DNA of 64,000 nt from Enterobacteriaceae bacterium RIT714 (GCA_009668015.1 WJYB01000003.1:186001-250000); one strand, 5' to 3'; counted from the first letter of the stretch, positions 48,678-60,489 are shown. Numbers and translations: made by a program. The notes: a model not told the origin generated them from the sequence alone.

Positions 48678-49844
48678 ATGAACTTACATGAATATCAGGC
48701 CAAACAACTGTTTGCCAGGTATGGCTTACCGGCTCCGGTGGGTTATGCCTGTACTACCCCACGTGAAGCAGAAGAAGCCGCATCTAAAATCGGTTCCGGC
48801 CCTTGGGTAGTTAAGTGTCAGGTTCACGCTGGTGGCCGCGGTAAAGCGGGCGGTGTGAAGGTTGTGAAGAGCAAAGAAGAGATTCGCGCGTTTGCTGAAC
48901 ACTGGCTGGGTAAACGCCTGGTCACTTATCAAACAGACGCAAACGGCCAGCCGGTTAACCAGATCCTGGTCGAAGCGGCGACCGATATCGCGAAAGAGTT
49001 GTATCTCGGCGCGGTTGTAGACCGTAGCTCCCGTCGCGTGGTGTTCATGGCATCTACCGAAGGCGGCGTGGAAATCGAGAAAGTGGCGGAAGAGACGCCG
49101 CACCTGATCCACAAAGTAGCTATCGATCCGCTGGCGGGTCCTATGCCTTACCAGGGACGCGAGCTGGCGTTCAAACTGGGTCTGGAAGGTAAACTGGTTC
49201 AACAGTTCACCAAGATCTTCATGGGTCTGGCGACTATTTTCCTGGAGCGCGATCTGGCGCTGATCGAAATCAACCCGCTGGTGATCACCACTCAGGGCGA
49301 TCTGATCTGCCTCGATGGCAAACTGGGCGCTGACGGCAACGCACTGTTCCGCCAGTCCGATCTGCGTGAAATGCGCGATCAGTCGCAGGAAGACCCGCGT
49401 GAAGCGCAGGCTGCACAGTGGGAACTGAACTACGTGGCGCTGGATGGCAACATCGGTTGCATGGTTAACGGTGCGGGCCTGGCGATGGGCACTATGGACA
49501 TCGTTAAACTGCACGGCGGCGAGCCGGCAAACTTCCTCGACGTGGGCGGCGGCGCGACCAAAGAGCGCGTGACCGAAGCGTTCAAAATCATTCTTTCTGA
49601 CGACAAGGTGAAAGCCGTTCTGGTGAACATCTTCGGTGGTATCGTGCGTTGCGACCTGATCGCTGACGGTATTATCGGCGCGGTAGAAGAAGTGGGCGTG
49701 AACGTCCCGGTTGTGGTTCGTCTGGAAGGTAACAACGCTGAACTCGGCGCGAAAAAACTGGCTGACAGTGGCCTGAATATTATTGCAGCGAAAAGTCTGA
49801 CGGATGCAGCTCAGCAGGTTGTTGCCGCAGTGGAGGGGAAATAA
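48678..49844 (+). CDS. sucC: Succinyl-CoA synthetase beta subunit SucC
   Basis: Nucleotide-binding subunit of succinyl-CoA synthetase, the substrate-level phosphorylation step of the TCA cycle. It has 388 residues. The ATP-grasp fold starts [18 protein letters not shown] and has the glycine-rich [12 protein letters not shown]. The C-terminal ligase domain has [15 protein letters not shown]. Its stop codon overlaps the sucD start by one base (TAATG), so alpha and beta subunits are coupled. Confidence 0.98.
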   Translation: MNLHEYQAKQLFARYGLPAPVGYACTTPREAEEAASKIGSGPWVVKCQVHAGGRGKAGGVKVVKSKEEIRAFAEHWLGKRLVTYQTDANGQPVNQILVEAATDIAKELYLGAVVDRSSRRVVFMASTEGGVEIEKVAEETPHLIHKVAIDPLAGPMPYQGRELAFKLGLEGKLVQQFTKIFMGLATIFLERDLALIEINPLVITTQGDLICLDGKLGADGNALFRQSDLREMRDQSQEDPREAQAAQWELNYVALDGNIGCMVNGAGLAMGTMDIVKLHGGEPANFLDVGGGATKERVTEAFKIILSDDKVKAVLVNIFGGIVRCDLIADGIIGAVEEVGVNVPVVVRLEGNNAELGAKKLADSGLNIIAAKSLTDAAQQVVAAVEGK

Positions 49845-50713
49845 TGTCCGTTTTGATTGATAAGAACACTAAAGTTATCTGCCAGGGCTTTACCGGTAGC
49901 CAGGGGACTTTCCACTCCGAACAAGCGATTGCTTACGGTACGCAGATGGTTGGCGGCGTGACGCCAGGCAAAGGCGGTACCACGCATCTGGGTCTGCCGG
50001 TGTTTAACACCGTGCGCGAAGCGGTAGAAGCGACTGGCGCAACGGCGACCGTGATCTACGTTCCGGCTCCGTTCTGTAAAGACTCAATCCTGGAAGCTAT
50101 CGACGCAGGTATTAAACTGATTATCACCATCACCGAAGGCATCCCGACGCTGGATATGCTGACCGTGAAAGTGAAGCTGGATGAAGCCGGCGTGCGCATG
50201 ATCGGGCCAAACTGCCCGGGCGTGATCACCCCAGGCGAGTGCAAAATCGGCATCATGCCTGGCCATATTCACAAGCCAGGCAAAGTGGGCATCGTGTCCC
50301 GCTCCGGTACGCTGACGTATGAAGCGGTTAAGCAGACCACCGATTACGGTTTCGGCCAGTCCACCTGTGTGGGCATCGGCGGTGACCCGATTCCGGGTTC
50401 TAACTTTATTGATATCCTGAAGCTGTTCCAGGAAGATCCACAGACCGAAGCGATCGTGATGATCGGTGAGATCGGCGGTAGCGCAGAAGAAGAAGCGGCT
50501 GCCTACATTAAAGATCACGTTACCAAGCCGGTTGTGGGCTACATCGCGGGCGTGACTGCGCCAAAAGGCAAACGTATGGGCCACGCAGGCGCTATCATTG
50601 CGGGTGGTAAAGGCACGGCGGATGAGAAATTTGCTGCGCTGGAAGCGGCGGGTGTCAAAACCGTTCGCAGCCTGGCCGATATCGGCGACGCACTGAAATC
50701 TATCATTAAGTAA
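49844..50713 (+). CDS. sucD: Succinyl-CoA synthetase alpha subunit SucD
   Basis: CoA-binding subunit that carries the phosphohistidine intermediate. It has 289 residues; the CoA-binding Rossmann part begins with [16 protein letters not shown], and the active-site His is in [18 protein letters not shown] (about residue 246). It is the last gene of the sdh-suc transcript. Its 3' UTR likely yields the small RNA SdhX. Confidence 0.98.
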   Translation: MSVLIDKNTKVICQGFTGSQGTFHSEQAIAYGTQMVGGVTPGKGGTTHLGLPVFNTVREAVEATGATATVIYVPAPFCKDSILEAIDAGIKLIITITEGIPTLDMLTVKVKLDEAGVRMIGPNCPGVITPGECKIGIMPGHIHKPGKVGIVSRSGTLTYEAVKQTTDYGFGQSTCVGIGGDPIPGSNFIDILKLFQEDPQTEAIVMIGEIGGSAEEEAAAYIKDHVTKPVVGYIAGVTAPKGKRMGHAGAIIAGGKGTADEKFAALEAAGVKTVRSLADIGDALKSIIK

Positions 50714-50751
50714 ATCCTCTCTGCTCTCCGGAAGGGGAGCTTTGACATAAT

Positions 50752-50797
50752 AAATGTCCGTTTCGACATGGTTGGCCGCTGCAAAGCGGCCTTTTTT
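50752..50797 (+). ncRNA. sdhX: Probable SdhX (RybD) small RNA from the sucD 3' UTR
   Basis: The segment AATGTCCGTTTCGACATGG is followed by a terminator hairpin (GGCCGCTGCAAAGCGGCC, 50774-50791) and a T-run. This closely matches what I recall of SdhX, an sRNA processed from sdhCDAB-sucABCD mRNA that represses acetate-metabolism genes. The 5' end is approximate. The hairpin also serves as the operon terminator. A second small hairpin lies at 50723-50740. Confidence 0.65.
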
Positions 50798-50934
50798 ATT
50801 TTATGAGCGGCAGCAAACGACTCACGTGACTGTGTAGCTAGCTCCTTTGAACAGATGTTTGCCTAAAAATACGCCGAACGCGTAAAGCTTCACAAGTTAT
50901 TGATCTGTATGTTCACGATATAGTAACAAGGCGT

Positions 50935-50944
50935 TGTTAATTTA
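50935..50944. promoter_or_regulatory. ArcA-like box upstream of cydA
   Basis: TGTTAATTTA resembles the ArcA core GTTAATTAAATG. It lies about 600 bp upstream of cydA. cydAB is a known ArcA-activated operon, but this single match is weak evidence. Confidence 0.35.
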
Positions 50945-51197
50945 AAGATTGATAAAAGTAAAATATCTGTGGGTCTTTTTGCTGAAAAGTCCAATCTGGT
51001 AAGTCACGGCAGAATCGCTATCCTTAAATGTTTGTCAGTCTAAAAAAGCGAGACGGCGAGTGGCGTTAATAAAAATAACTTCTGTTTATATTTTTTCCTG
51101 TATTTGATAACTAATTCCAGCTCAAATAACACATATCATTAACATTGTTTTTACTGCGGTTACCTGATTTAAACAGGTTTAACAGAAAACGGCGTTT

Positions 51198-51211
51198 TTG
51201 ATTTAAATCAA
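51198..51211. promoter_or_regulatory. Consensus FNR box upstream of cydA
   Basis: TTGAT-TTAA-ATCAA is a perfect match to the FNR consensus. FNR represses cydAB in strict anaerobiosis, and a site of this sequence is present upstream of E. coli cydA as I recall. Confidence 0.82.
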
Positions 51212-51550
51212 TGTTTAATGTTTGGAAAAGAGGGTGAAAAGGCGTTAAATTGTCCGCGATCAAATTGGCTGAAAAGTAGTAAATTCGCTATATATTGATC
51301 ACCGTCGTAAAACGTAAAAGTGATTCAATAAAAACCTGTTTATTGTAAGGGTTTTGCAGCGTATTATATTTGCGGGATCAATTTGAGTTTTTTATTAACG
51401 TATTTGTAACCTTTCATCACTACTTTTTCCTCATCTGAAGAATGACGTTGTGGAGAGGGGAGACAGATAACTTTGTATTGGGGCATGCGTGTGAACCCTT
51501 TCTGACGGGATTCACTCTCGGAGTCTTCATGCGATGAGCAAGGAGTCATG

Positions 51551-53119
51551 ATGTTAGATATAGTCGAACTGTCGCGCTTACAGTTTGCCTTGACCGCGAT
51601 GTACCACTTCCTTTTTGTGCCACTGACGCTCGGTATGGCGTTCCTGCTGGCCATCATGGAAACGGTCTACGTCCTCTCCGGCAAACAGATTTATAAAGAT
51701 ATGACCAAGTTCTGGGGCAAGTTGTTTGGTATCAACTTTGCTCTGGGTGTGGCAACGGGTCTGACCATGGAGTTCCAGTTCGGGACTAACTGGTCTTACT
51801 ATTCCCACTATGTCGGGGATATCTTCGGTGCGCCTCTGGCCATTGAAGGGCTGATGGCCTTCTTCCTCGAATCCACCTTTGTAGGTCTGTTCTTCTTCGG
51901 CTGGGACCGTCTGGGTAAAGTCCAGCATATGGCCGTCACCTGGCTGGTGGCATTAGGTTCAAACCTGTCCGCACTGTGGATTCTGGTCGCGAACGGCTGG
52001 ATGCAGAACCCTATCGCGTCTGATTTCAACTTCGAAACCATGCGTATGGAAATGGTCAGCTTTGCGGAGCTGGTCCTGAACCCGGTTGCTCAGGTGAAAT
52101 TTGTTCACACGGTGGCATCTGGTTATGTCTGCGGCGCGATGTTCGTTCTGGGCATCAGCTCTTACTACATGCTGCGCGGTCGTGATTTCGCATTCGCTAA
52201 ACGCTCTTTTGCCATCGCGGCAAGCTTCGGTATGGCGGCAATTCTCTCTGTTATTGTTCTGGGTGATGAATCCGGTTACGAAATGGGCGATGTGCAGAAA
52301 ACCAAACTGGCGGCTATCGAAGCCGAATGGGAAACTCAGCCGGCTCCGGCGGCGTTTACCCTGTTTGGTATTCCCGATCAAGATGCGCAGGAAAACCGCT
52401 TTGCGATCCAGATTCCTTACGCGTTGGGCATTATTGCTACCCGTTCAGTCGATAAGCAGGTCACTGGCCTGAAAGACCTGATGGTGCAGCATGAAGAGCG
52501 TATCCGTAACGGTATGAAAGCTTACGCGCTGCTGGAGCAGCTGCGTTCCGGTTCTGCCGATCAGGCTGTTCGCGATCAGTTCAATGACGTGAAGAAAGAC
52601 CTGGGTTACGGCCTGTTGCTTAAGCGCTATACGCCGAATGTCTCAGACGCGACTGAAGCGCAGATTCAGATGGCAACCAAAGACTCTATTCCGCGCGTGG
52701 CTCCACTGTACTTCGCGTTCCGTATCATGGTCGGTTGCGGCATCCTGATGCTGCTGATTATCGCGGCGTCCTTCTGGTCCGTGATTCGTAACCGTATCGG
52801 TCAGAAAAAGTGGCTGCTGCGTACCGCGATGTACGGTATTCCACTGCCATGGATTGCTATCGAGTCCGGCTGGTTCGTGGCGGAATATGGTCGTCAGCCA
52901 TGGGCAATTGGTGAAGTTCTGCCTACGGCAGTGGCTAACTCCTCGTTGACTGCCGGAGATCTGATTTTCTCCATGCTGCTGATTTGTGGCCTGTATACCC
53001 TGTTCCTGGTGGCTGAACTGTTCCTGATGTTCAAGTTTGCACGCCTTGGCCCAAGCAGCCTGAAAACCGGTCGCTACCACTACGAGCAGTCCACTGTGGC
53101 TACTCAGCCGGCACGCTAA
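51551..53119 (+). CDS. cydA: Cytochrome bd-I ubiquinol oxidase subunit I (CydA)
   Basis: Heme-binding subunit of the high-affinity terminal oxidase. It has 522 residues and about nine transmembrane helices. Heme ligand His19 is in ALTAMYHF, and the GRQPW signature is in [16 protein letters not shown] long periplasmic Q-loop (about 250-380) binds quinol. Two adjacent ATGs exist; the second (51551) has the better spacing from AGGAG and gives the E. coli length. Confidence 0.97.
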   Translation: MLDIVELSRLQFALTAMYHFLFVPLTLGMAFLLAIMETVYVLSGKQIYKDMTKFWGKLFGINFALGVATGLTMEFQFGTNWSYYSHYVGDIFGAPLAIEGLMAFFLESTFVGLFFFGWDRLGKVQHMAVTWLVALGSNLSALWILVANGWMQNPIASDFNFETMRMEMVSFAELVLNPVAQVKFVHTVASGYVCGAMFVLGISSYYMLRGRDFAFAKRSFAIAASFGMAAILSVIVLGDESGYEMGDVQKTKLAAIEAEWETQPAPAAFTLFGIPDQDAQENRFAIQIPYALGIIATRSVDKQVTGLKDLMVQHEERIRNGMKAYALLEQLRSGSADQAVRDQFNDVKKDLGYGLLLKRYTPNVSDATEAQIQMATKDSIPRVAPLYFAFRIMVGCGILMLLIIAASFWSVIRNRIGQKKWLLRTAMYGIPLPWIAIESGWFVAEYGRQPWAIGEVLPTAVANSSLTAGDLIFSMLLICGLYTLFLVAELFLMFKFARLGPSSLKTGRYHYEQSTVATQPAR

Positions 53120-53134
53120 GACAGGAGTCGTCAA

Positions 53135-54274
53135 ATGATCGATTATGAAGTATTGCGTTTTATCTGGTGGCTGCTGGTCGGTATTTTACTGATTGGTTTT
53201 GCGGTCACTGACGGTTTCGACATGGGGGTGGGCATGCTCACCCGTTTCCTCGGTCGTAATGACACCGAGCGTCGAATCATGATCAACTCCATCGCCCCGC
53301 ACTGGGACGGTAACCAGGTGTGGCTGATCACCGCAGGCGGCGCGCTGTTTGCTGCCTGGCCGATGGTCTACGCGGCTGCGTTCTCCGGTTTCTATGTGGC
53401 GATGATTCTGGTGCTGGCATCCTTGTTCTTCCGTCCGGTCGGTTTTGACTACCGCTCCAAGATTGAAGATACGCGCTGGCGCAACATGTGGGACTGGGGC
53501 ATCTTCATCGGTAGCTTCGTTCCACCGCTGGTTATCGGTGTGGCATTCGGCAACCTGTTGCAGGGCGTGCCATTCCACCTCGATGAGTACATGCGTCTGT
53601 ACTACACCGGTAACTTCTTCCAGCTGCTGAATCCGTTTGGTCTGCTGGCGGGCGTGGTGAGTGTGGCGATGATCATCACTCAGGGGGCGACTTATCTGCA
53701 GATGCGTACCGTGGGTGAATTACATCTGCGTTCACGTGCGACGGCACAGGTCGCTGCGCTGGTGACAATGGTCTGCTTCGCGCTGGCTGGCGTTTGGGTG
53801 GTATACGGTATTGATGGCTACGTGGTGACGTCGGCTATTAATCACGCTGCACCGTCAAATCCATTGACCAAAGAAGTGGCTCGTCAGGCGGGCGCCTGGA
53901 TGGTGAACTTCAACAATACACCTGCGCTGTGGGCGATCCCGGCTCTGGGCGTGTTGCTGCCACTGTTGACGACGTTGACCTCTCGCCTGGAAAAAGGCGC
54001 GTGGGCATTCGTGTTCTCTTCACTGACTCTGGCGTGCATCATTCTGACTGCGGGTGTGGCTATGTTCCCATTCGTGATGCCTTCCAGCACGATGCTGAAT
54101 GCGAGCCTGACAATGTGGGATGCGACCTCAAGCCAGTTGACGCTTAACCTGATGACGTATGTTGCCTGCGTGTTCGTACCGATTATTCTGCTCTACACCA
54201 CCTGGTGTTACTGGAAAATGTTCGGTCGTATCACGAAAGAAGACATCGAAAGCAACACTCATTCCCTGTACTAA
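53135..54274 (+). CDS. cydB: Cytochrome bd-I ubiquinol oxidase subunit II (CydB)
   Basis: 379-residue partner of CydA with about eight transmembrane helices, starting MIDYEVLRFIWWLLVGILLIG. The conserved NGNQVWL-type motif appears as WDGNQVWLITAGGALFAAWP. It lies 15 bp after cydA and 14 bp before cydX. Confidence 0.97.
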   Translation: MIDYEVLRFIWWLLVGILLIGFAVTDGFDMGVGMLTRFLGRNDTERRIMINSIAPHWDGNQVWLITAGGALFAAWPMVYAAAFSGFYVAMILVLASLFFRPVGFDYRSKIEDTRWRNMWDWGIFIGSFVPPLVIGVAFGNLLQGVPFHLDEYMRLYYTGNFFQLLNPFGLLAGVVSVAMIITQGATYLQMRTVGELHLRSRATAQVAALVTMVCFALAGVWVVYGIDGYVVTSAINHAAPSNPLTKEVARQAGAWMVNFNNTPALWAIPALGVLLPLLTTLTSRLEKGAWAFVFSSLTLACIILTAGVAMFPFVMPSSTMLNASLTMWDATSSQLTLNLMTYVACVFVPIILLYTTWCYWKMFGRITKEDIESNTHSLY

Positions 54275-54288
54275 GTAAGGAGCTGAAT

Positions 54289-54402
54289 ATGTGGTATTTC
54301 GCATGGATTTTAGGGACGCTTCTTGCCTGTGCATTTGGTGTCATTACCGCGCTGGCGCTTGAACATATCGAAGCGACCCAAACCGGTGAAGAAAAGCACT
54401 GA
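54289..54402 (+). CDS. cydX: Cytochrome bd-I accessory subunit CydX (YbgT)
   Basis: 37-residue single-helix subunit starting MWYFAWILGTLLACAFGVIT, needed for stable, active cytochrome bd-I in E. coli. It follows cydB after SD AAGGAG, and its TGA overlaps the ybgE start. Confidence 0.95.
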   Translation: MWYFAWILGTLLACAFGVITALALEHIEATQTGEEKH

Positions 54403-54695
54403 TGATGAATGTTATCGCAAAGCTTTATGCGGTAATGGACAAGCGCCCGTTAAGGGCGCTTTCCTTAGTGATGGCATTACTGCTGGCAGGCTGCATTTTC
54501 TGGGACCCGTCGCGCTTTGCGGCGAAAACCAGTGAGCTGGAAATCTGGCATGGTTTCTTCATCATGTGGGCAGTTTGTGCAGGCGTCATTCACGGCGTAG
54601 GGTTTCGTCCAAAAGCGATTCACTGGCAAGGTATTTTCTGCCCGCTGGTCGCTGATTTAGTGCTTCTCGCTGGACTGATCTTTTTCTTCAACTGA
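54402..54695 (+). CDS. ybgE: Cyd operon membrane protein YbgE
   Basis: 97-residue inner-membrane protein of unknown function, conserved in the cydABX-ybgE operon. It has three hydrophobic segments (about 19-36, 49-65 and 77-96) and the motif WHGFFIMWAVCAGVIHGVGFRP. Its first ATG shares a base with the cydX stop; a second ATG follows at once and gives 96 residues. Confidence 0.9.
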   Translation: MMNVIAKLYAVMDKRPLRALSLVMALLLAGCIFWDPSRFAAKTSELEIWHGFFIMWAVCAGVIHGVGFRPKAIHWQGIFCPLVADLVLLAGLIFFFN

Positions 54696-54715
54696 ATAAG
54701 AACTGTCCGTTAATC

Positions 54716-54739
54716 TTATGGGCTTACCCGAGCCCATAA
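54716..54739. terminator. Hairpin after ybgE
   Basis: TTATGGGCT-TACCCG-AGCCCATAA is a perfect 9-bp stem about 20 bp after ybgE. The plus strand lacks a clear T-run afterwards, so it may be a weak terminator or RNA-end stabiliser before the tol-pal promoter. Confidence 0.45.
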
Positions 54740-54843
54740 AAATTTACTCTCCGTTTACTTTCCCCCATTCCAAACCATCATTCCCGCGCGTATAGTAGCG
54801 AAGTTTAAAAGCTCTAACTTTTGTTGCATTACCAGGATGTAAA

Positions 54844-55937
<1,094 letters not shown>

Positions 55938-55940
55938 ACC

Positions 55941-56369
55941 ATGGCCAGAGCGCGCGGACGAAATCGTCGCGAACTTAAGTCCGAAATCAACATTGTACCG
56001 CTGCTGGATGTTCTGCTGGTGCTGCTGCTGATCTTTATGGCAACGGCACCGATTATCACCCAAAGCGTAGAAGTTGATCTGCCGGATGCGACAGAATCAC
56101 AGGCGGTGAGCAGCAATGATGATCCACCTGTCATTATTGAAGTCTCCGGTGTCGGGCAGTACAGCGTAGTGGTAGAAAAAGATCGTCTGGATCAGCTGCC
56201 GCCAGAGCAGGTTATTGCTGAAGCAAAACGTCGCCTGGAGTCAAATCCGAAAACGGTCTTCCTTATCGGTGGCGCCAAAGATGTGCCTTACGATGAAATA
56301 ATTAAAGCGCTGAATTTGCTACATAGCGCGGGTGTTAAGTCGGTAGGCTTGATGACGCAACCGATTTAA
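55941..56369 (+). CDS. tolR: Tol-Pal system protein TolR
   Basis: 142-residue ExbD-family protein with one transmembrane helix (about 19-40) bearing Asp23 in NIVPLLDVLLVLLL, the protonated residue of the motor. A periplasmic domain follows. It starts 3 bp after tolQ. Confidence 0.97.
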   Translation: MARARGRNRRELKSEINIVPLLDVLLVLLLIFMATAPIITQSVEVDLPDATESQAVSSNDDPPVIIEVSGVGQYSVVVEKDRLDQLPPEQVIAEAKRRLESNPKTVFLIGGAKDVPYDEIIKALNLLHSAGVKSVGLMTQPI

Positions 56370-56397
56370 TCATCTGCATAGTTTTTGGGAACCGATA

Positions 56398-57663
56398 GTG
56401 TCAAAGGCAACCGAACAAAACGACAAGCTTAAGCGAGCGATAATTATCTCAGCAGTGCTGCACGTTATTCTTTTTGCAGCGCTGATCTGGAGTTCGTTCG
56501 ATGAGCATATTGACGCGTCAGCCGGCGGTGGGGGGGGATCCTCCATTGATGCCGTCATGGTAGACCCAGGCGCGGTAGTGCAAAACTACAATCGCCAGCA
56601 GCAACAGCAGGCGAGTGCAAAGCGGGCTGAAGAGCAGCGGGATAAACAAGCGCAACAGCAAGCCGAGGAGCTGCGAGAAAAGCAGGCCGCGGAGCAGGAG
56701 CGTTTGAAGCAGCTCGAGAAAGAACGTTTGCAGGCGCAAGAAGCGGCGAAAGAGCAGGCAGAGCAGCAGAAACAGGCTGAGACTGCGGCGAAAAAAGCGC
56801 AGGAGCAGCAAAAACAGGCGGAAGAGGCGGCAGCCAAAGCCGCAGCGGACGCTAAAGCCAAGGCTGACGCTCAGGCGAAACAAGCTGCCGATGCGGCGAA
56901 GAAAGCCGCTGCTGATGCTCAAAAAGTCGCTGAAGCGGAAGCCGTGAAGAAAGCAGCAGCCGACGCGCAGAAAAAAGCTGAAGCAGAAGCGGCAAAAAAA
57001 GCCGCCGCCGACGCACAGAAGAAAGCTGAAGCAGAAGCCGCTAAAAAAGCAGCACAGGAAGCGGAGAAGAAAGCCGCTGCCGATGCCGCTAAGAAAGCGG
57101 CTGCGGCCGAGAAAGCCGCCGCTGAAAAAGCTGCGGCTGATAAAGCTGCTGCCGACAAGAAAGCGGCTGCAGCAGAAAAAGCCGCTGCAGATAAGAAAGC
57201 AGCTGCCGATAAAGCAGCAGCAGCCAAAGCCGCCGCTGCGAAAAAAGCCGCAGCGGATAAAGCTTCGGCATCAGATGTTGACGACCTTTTCGGTGACCTG
57301 AGTTCAGGTAAGAATGCGCCGAAAACGGGCGGTGGAGCGAAAGGAAGCAATGCGTCGCCAGCCGGAAGTGGTAGTACTAAAAATAACGGTGCTTCAGGCG
57401 CTGAGATCAGTGGCTATGCCGGGCAGATAAAATCCGCGATTGAAAGCCGATTTTACGATGCCTCATCCTATGCCGGTAAAACGTGTACGCTGCGTATAAA
57501 ACTGGCGCCGGACGGTATGCTGCTGGATATTCAGTCTGAAGGGGGCGATCCAGCCTTATGTACTGCTGCGCTGGCAGCGGCACGTCAGGCGAAGATGCCA
57601 AAGCCACCTTCGCAAGCCGTCTATGAAGTGTTTAAAAATGCGCCGTTGGACTTCAAACCTTAA
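56398..57663 (+). CDS. tolA: Tol-Pal system protein TolA
   Basis: 421-residue protein spanning the periplasm. Domain I has one transmembrane helix (about 14-34). A Gly-rich hinge leads to domain II (about 50-300), a long Ala/Lys/Glu/Gln helix with many degenerate KKAAADAQKKAEAEA-type repeats. Domain III (about 320-421) is globular, has two Cys, and binds TolB, CpoB and colicins or phage proteins. GTG start. The DNA repeats in domain II make this a likely hotspot for in-frame length change. Confidence 0.96.
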   Translation: MSKATEQNDKLKRAIIISAVLHVILFAALIWSSFDEHIDASAGGGGGSSIDAVMVDPGAVVQNYNRQQQQQASAKRAEEQRDKQAQQQAEELREKQAAEQERLKQLEKERLQAQEAAKEQAEQQKQAETAAKKAQEQQKQAEEAAAKAAADAKAKADAQAKQAADAAKKAAADAQKVAEAEAVKKAAADAQKKAEAEAAKKAAADAQKKAEAEAAKKAAQEAEKKAAADAAKKAAAAEKAAAEKAAADKAAADKKAAAAEKAAADKKAAADKAAAAKAAAAKKAAADKASASDVDDLFGDLSSGKNAPKTGGGAKGSNASPAGSGSTKNNGASGAEISGYAGQIKSAIESRFYDASSYAGKTCTLRIKLAPDGMLLDIQSEGGDPALCTAALAAARQAKMPKPPSQAVYEVFKNAPLDFKP

Positions 57664-57669
57664 TTTACG

Positions 57670-57694
57670 TTTTCCCCGTGCAAACGGGGAAAAA
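57670..57694. terminator. Hairpin between tolA and tolB
   Basis: TTTTCCCCGT-GCAA-ACGGGGAAAA is a perfect 10-bp stem just after tolA. It is followed by TAGACC rather than a T-run, so probably only partial termination. A separate tolB promoter is likely in the remaining 100 bp. Confidence 0.5.
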
Positions 57695-57797
57695 TAGACC
57701 AGGTTTAGTCACAGGGTTCTGGTAGTTTTGTCCATTTGAGTTTGTTAACATTCTGCTAAATTATCGTGGGTAAGGTTACCCAGGTAAGGGAGATATG

Positions 57798-59090
57798 ATG
57801 AAGCAGGCATTACGTGTAGCTGTAAGTTTCTTTATGCTGTGGGCAGCTGTGCTGCACGCAGAGGTCCGTATCGAGATCACCCAAGGGGTGGACTCGGCGC
57901 GACCAATTGGCGTTGTTCCGTTCCAGTGGGCAGGGCCTGGCGCTGCACCTGAAGATGTTGGCGGCATTGTGGCGGCTGACTTGCGTAACAGCGGTAAATT
58001 TAATCCTTTAGATCGTGCTCGTTTGCCTCAGCAACCGGGTACCGCTCAGGAAGTGCAACCTGCGGCCTGGTCTGCCCTCGGTATTGATGCCGTGGTGGTG
58101 GGTCAGGTGACGCCAAATCCGGATGGTGGCTACACCGTAGCATACCAGCTGGTCGATACGGGTGGCGCACCGGGCACCGTGCTGGCTCAAAACTCCTATA
58201 AAGTGAACAAGCAATGGCTCCGCTATGCGGGTCACACTGCGAGTGACGAGGTGTTCGAGAAGCTGACCGGTATTAAGGGCGCGTTCCGTACTCGTATTGC
58301 CTACGTGGTTCAGACTAACGGCGGCCAGTTCCCGTATGAACTGCGCGTCTCTGACTACGACGGCTACAACCAGTTCACCGTTCACCGTTCACCGCAGCCT
58401 CTGATGTCACCTGCATGGTCTCCGGATGGTTCAAAACTGGCTTATGTGACCTTCGAGAGCGGTCGTTCTGCGCTGGTTATCCAGACGCTGTCCAACGGTG
58501 CTGTCCGTCAGGTCGCTTCGTTCCCGCGTCACAACGGTGCGCCTGCGTTCTCTCCGGATGGTTCAAAACTGGCGTTTGCCCTGTCTAAAACAGGTAGCCT
58601 GAACCTCTACGTGATGGATATCGGCTCAGGCCAGATCCGTCAGGTTACGGATGGTCGTAGCAATAATACTGAGCCAACCTGGTTCCCTGACAGCCAGAAC
58701 CTGGCGTTTACGTCAGATCAGGCGGGCCGTCCTCAGGTTTATAAAGTCAATGTTAATGGCGGTGCTCCGCAGCGTATCACCTGGGAAGGCTCTCAGAATC
58801 AGGATGCGGATGTGAGCAGCGACGGTAAATTAATGGTAATGGTCAGCTCCAATGGTGGGCAGCAGCACATTGCCAAACAAGATCTGGTAACGGGTGGCGT
58901 GCAAGTTCTGTCGTCAACGTTCCTGGATGAAACGCCAAGTCTGGCACCTAACGGCACTATGGTAATCTACAGCTCTTCTCAGGGGATGGGATCTGTGCTG
59001 AATCTGGTTTCTACAGATGGGCGTTTCAAAGCGCGTATTCCGGCAACTGATGGACAGGTAAAATCACCTGCCTGGTCGCCGTATCTGTAA
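57798..59090 (+). CDS. tolB: Tol-Pal system periplasmic protein TolB
   Basis: 430-residue periplasmic protein linking Pal to TolA. The signal peptide ends LHA before EVRIEITQ. An N-terminal alpha/beta domain is followed by a six-bladed beta-propeller with repeats such as [28 protein letters not shown] and [14 protein letters not shown]. Two adjacent ATGs exist; the second (57798) gives better spacing to GGGAG and the E. coli length. Confidence 0.97.
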   Translation: MKQALRVAVSFFMLWAAVLHAEVRIEITQGVDSARPIGVVPFQWAGPGAAPEDVGGIVAADLRNSGKFNPLDRARLPQQPGTAQEVQPAAWSALGIDAVVVGQVTPNPDGGYTVAYQLVDTGGAPGTVLAQNSYKVNKQWLRYAGHTASDEVFEKLTGIKGAFRTRIAYVVQTNGGQFPYELRVSDYDGYNQFTVHRSPQPLMSPAWSPDGSKLAYVTFESGRSALVIQTLSNGAVRQVASFPRHNGAPAFSPDGSKLAFALSKTGSLNLYVMDIGSGQIRQVTDGRSNNTEPTWFPDSQNLAFTSDQAGRPQVYKVNVNGGAPQRITWEGSQNQDADVSSDGKLMVMVSSNGGQQHIAKQDLVTGGVQVLSSTFLDETPSLAPNGTMVIYSSSQGMGSVLNLVSTDGRFKARIPATDGQVKSPAWSPYL

Positions 59091-59101
59091 ATAATAATTA
59101 A

Positions 59102-59647
<546 letters not shown>

Positions 59648-59656
59648 GAGAATTGC

Positions 59657-60451
59657 ATGAGCAGTAACTTCAGACATCAACTATTGAGTCTGTCGTTACT
59701 GGTTGGAATAGCGGCCCCCTGGGCCGCTTTTGCTCAGGCACCAATCAGTAGTGTCGGCTCCGGCTCGGTCGAAGACCGCGTCACTCAACTCGAGCGTATT
59801 TCAAACGCTCATAGTCAGCTTTTAACTCAACTCCAGCAGCAGCTCTCCGATAACCAAAACGATATTGATTCTCTCCGTGGTCAAATCCAGGAAAGTCAGT
59901 ATCAGCTTAATCAGGTTGTCGAACGTCAGAAGCAGATTTTACTGCAGATCGACGGGCTGAGTAACGGCGGCGCAGCAGCGCAACCCGCCGCTGGCGATCA
60001 GAGCGCCGCTGCGACAGCGACGCCTGCACCATCAGCAGATGCATCAGCCTCTTCAGGTGCGCCTGTACAGAGCGGTGACGCGAATACTGACTACAATGCA
60101 GCGATTGCCCTGGTGCAGGATAAATCGCGTCAGGACGATGCCATAGCGGCCTTTCAGAACTTCGTGAAGAAGTACCCTGATTCAACTTACCAGCCAAATG
60201 CGAATTATTGGTTAGGACAGTTGAATTACAACAAGGGTAAGAAAGATGATGCAGCGTTTTATTTTGCCTCTGTGGTAAAAAATTACCCGAAATCACCAAA
60301 AGCACCGGACGCGATGTTTAAGGTCGGGGTCATCATGCAGGATAAAGGCGATAGTGCGAAAGCGAAGGCCGTTTATCAGCAGGTGGTCACGAAGTACCCT
60401 GGCACCGAAGGTGCAAAACAAGCGCAAAAACGTCTTGGTTCGATGGGATGA
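59657..60451 (+). CDS. cpoB: Cell division coordinator CpoB (YbgF)
   Basis: 264-residue periplasmic protein that coordinates peptidoglycan synthesis by PBP1B with Tol-driven outer-membrane constriction. The signal peptide ends near AAFA-QAP (about residue 26). An N-terminal coiled coil (about 35-100) trimerises. An Ala/Ser/Gln linker leads to TPR repeats (about 145-264). It is the last gene of the tol-pal cluster. Confidence 0.95.
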   Translation: MSSNFRHQLLSLSLLVGIAAPWAAFAQAPISSVGSGSVEDRVTQLERISNAHSQLLTQLQQQLSDNQNDIDSLRGQIQESQYQLNQVVERQKQILLQIDGLSNGGAAAQPAAGDQSAAATATPAPSADASASSGAPVQSGDANTDYNAAIALVQDKSRQDDAIAAFQNFVKKYPDSTYQPNANYWLGQLNYNKGKKDDAAFYFASVVKNYPKSPKAPDAMFKVGVIMQDKGDSAKAKAVYQQVVTKYPGTEGAKQAQKRLGSMG

Positions 60452-60460
60452 GTGTCGCGT

Positions 60461-60489
60461 GACCAGAAATCGCGTTATTTCTGGTCTTG
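60461..60489 (+). terminator. Hairpin after cpoB
   Basis: GACCAGAAAT-CGCGTT-ATTTCTGGTC is a 10-bp stem 9 bp after the cpoB stop, followed by TTGC. It is a probable end of the tol-pal transcript, though the T-run is short. Confidence 0.5.

Larger units (their letters stand above)
50798..51550 (+). other. Long AT-rich regulatory region upstream of cydA
   Basis: About 750 bp with no convincing gene. In K-12 the mngRAB genes lie between sucD and cydA; here they are absent. The region carries an FNR box (51198-51211), an ArcA-like site (50935-50944) and other TTAA-rich stretches, and should hold the several cydA promoters. The open frame on the opposite strand at 51364-51657 overlaps cydA and has no coding signs. 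Confidence 0.6.

Noticed and set aside
51534-51551. Five-codon ORF (MSKES) whose stop overlaps the cydA ATG pair
   Set aside because: Too short to support as a gene. It is formed by the Shine-Dalgarno region itself.
51364-51657. 97-codon open frame on the minus strand overlapping the cydA start
   Set aside because: It overlaps the conserved cydA coding sequence and a regulatory region, has no recognisable domain, and is explained as a chance opposite-strand frame.
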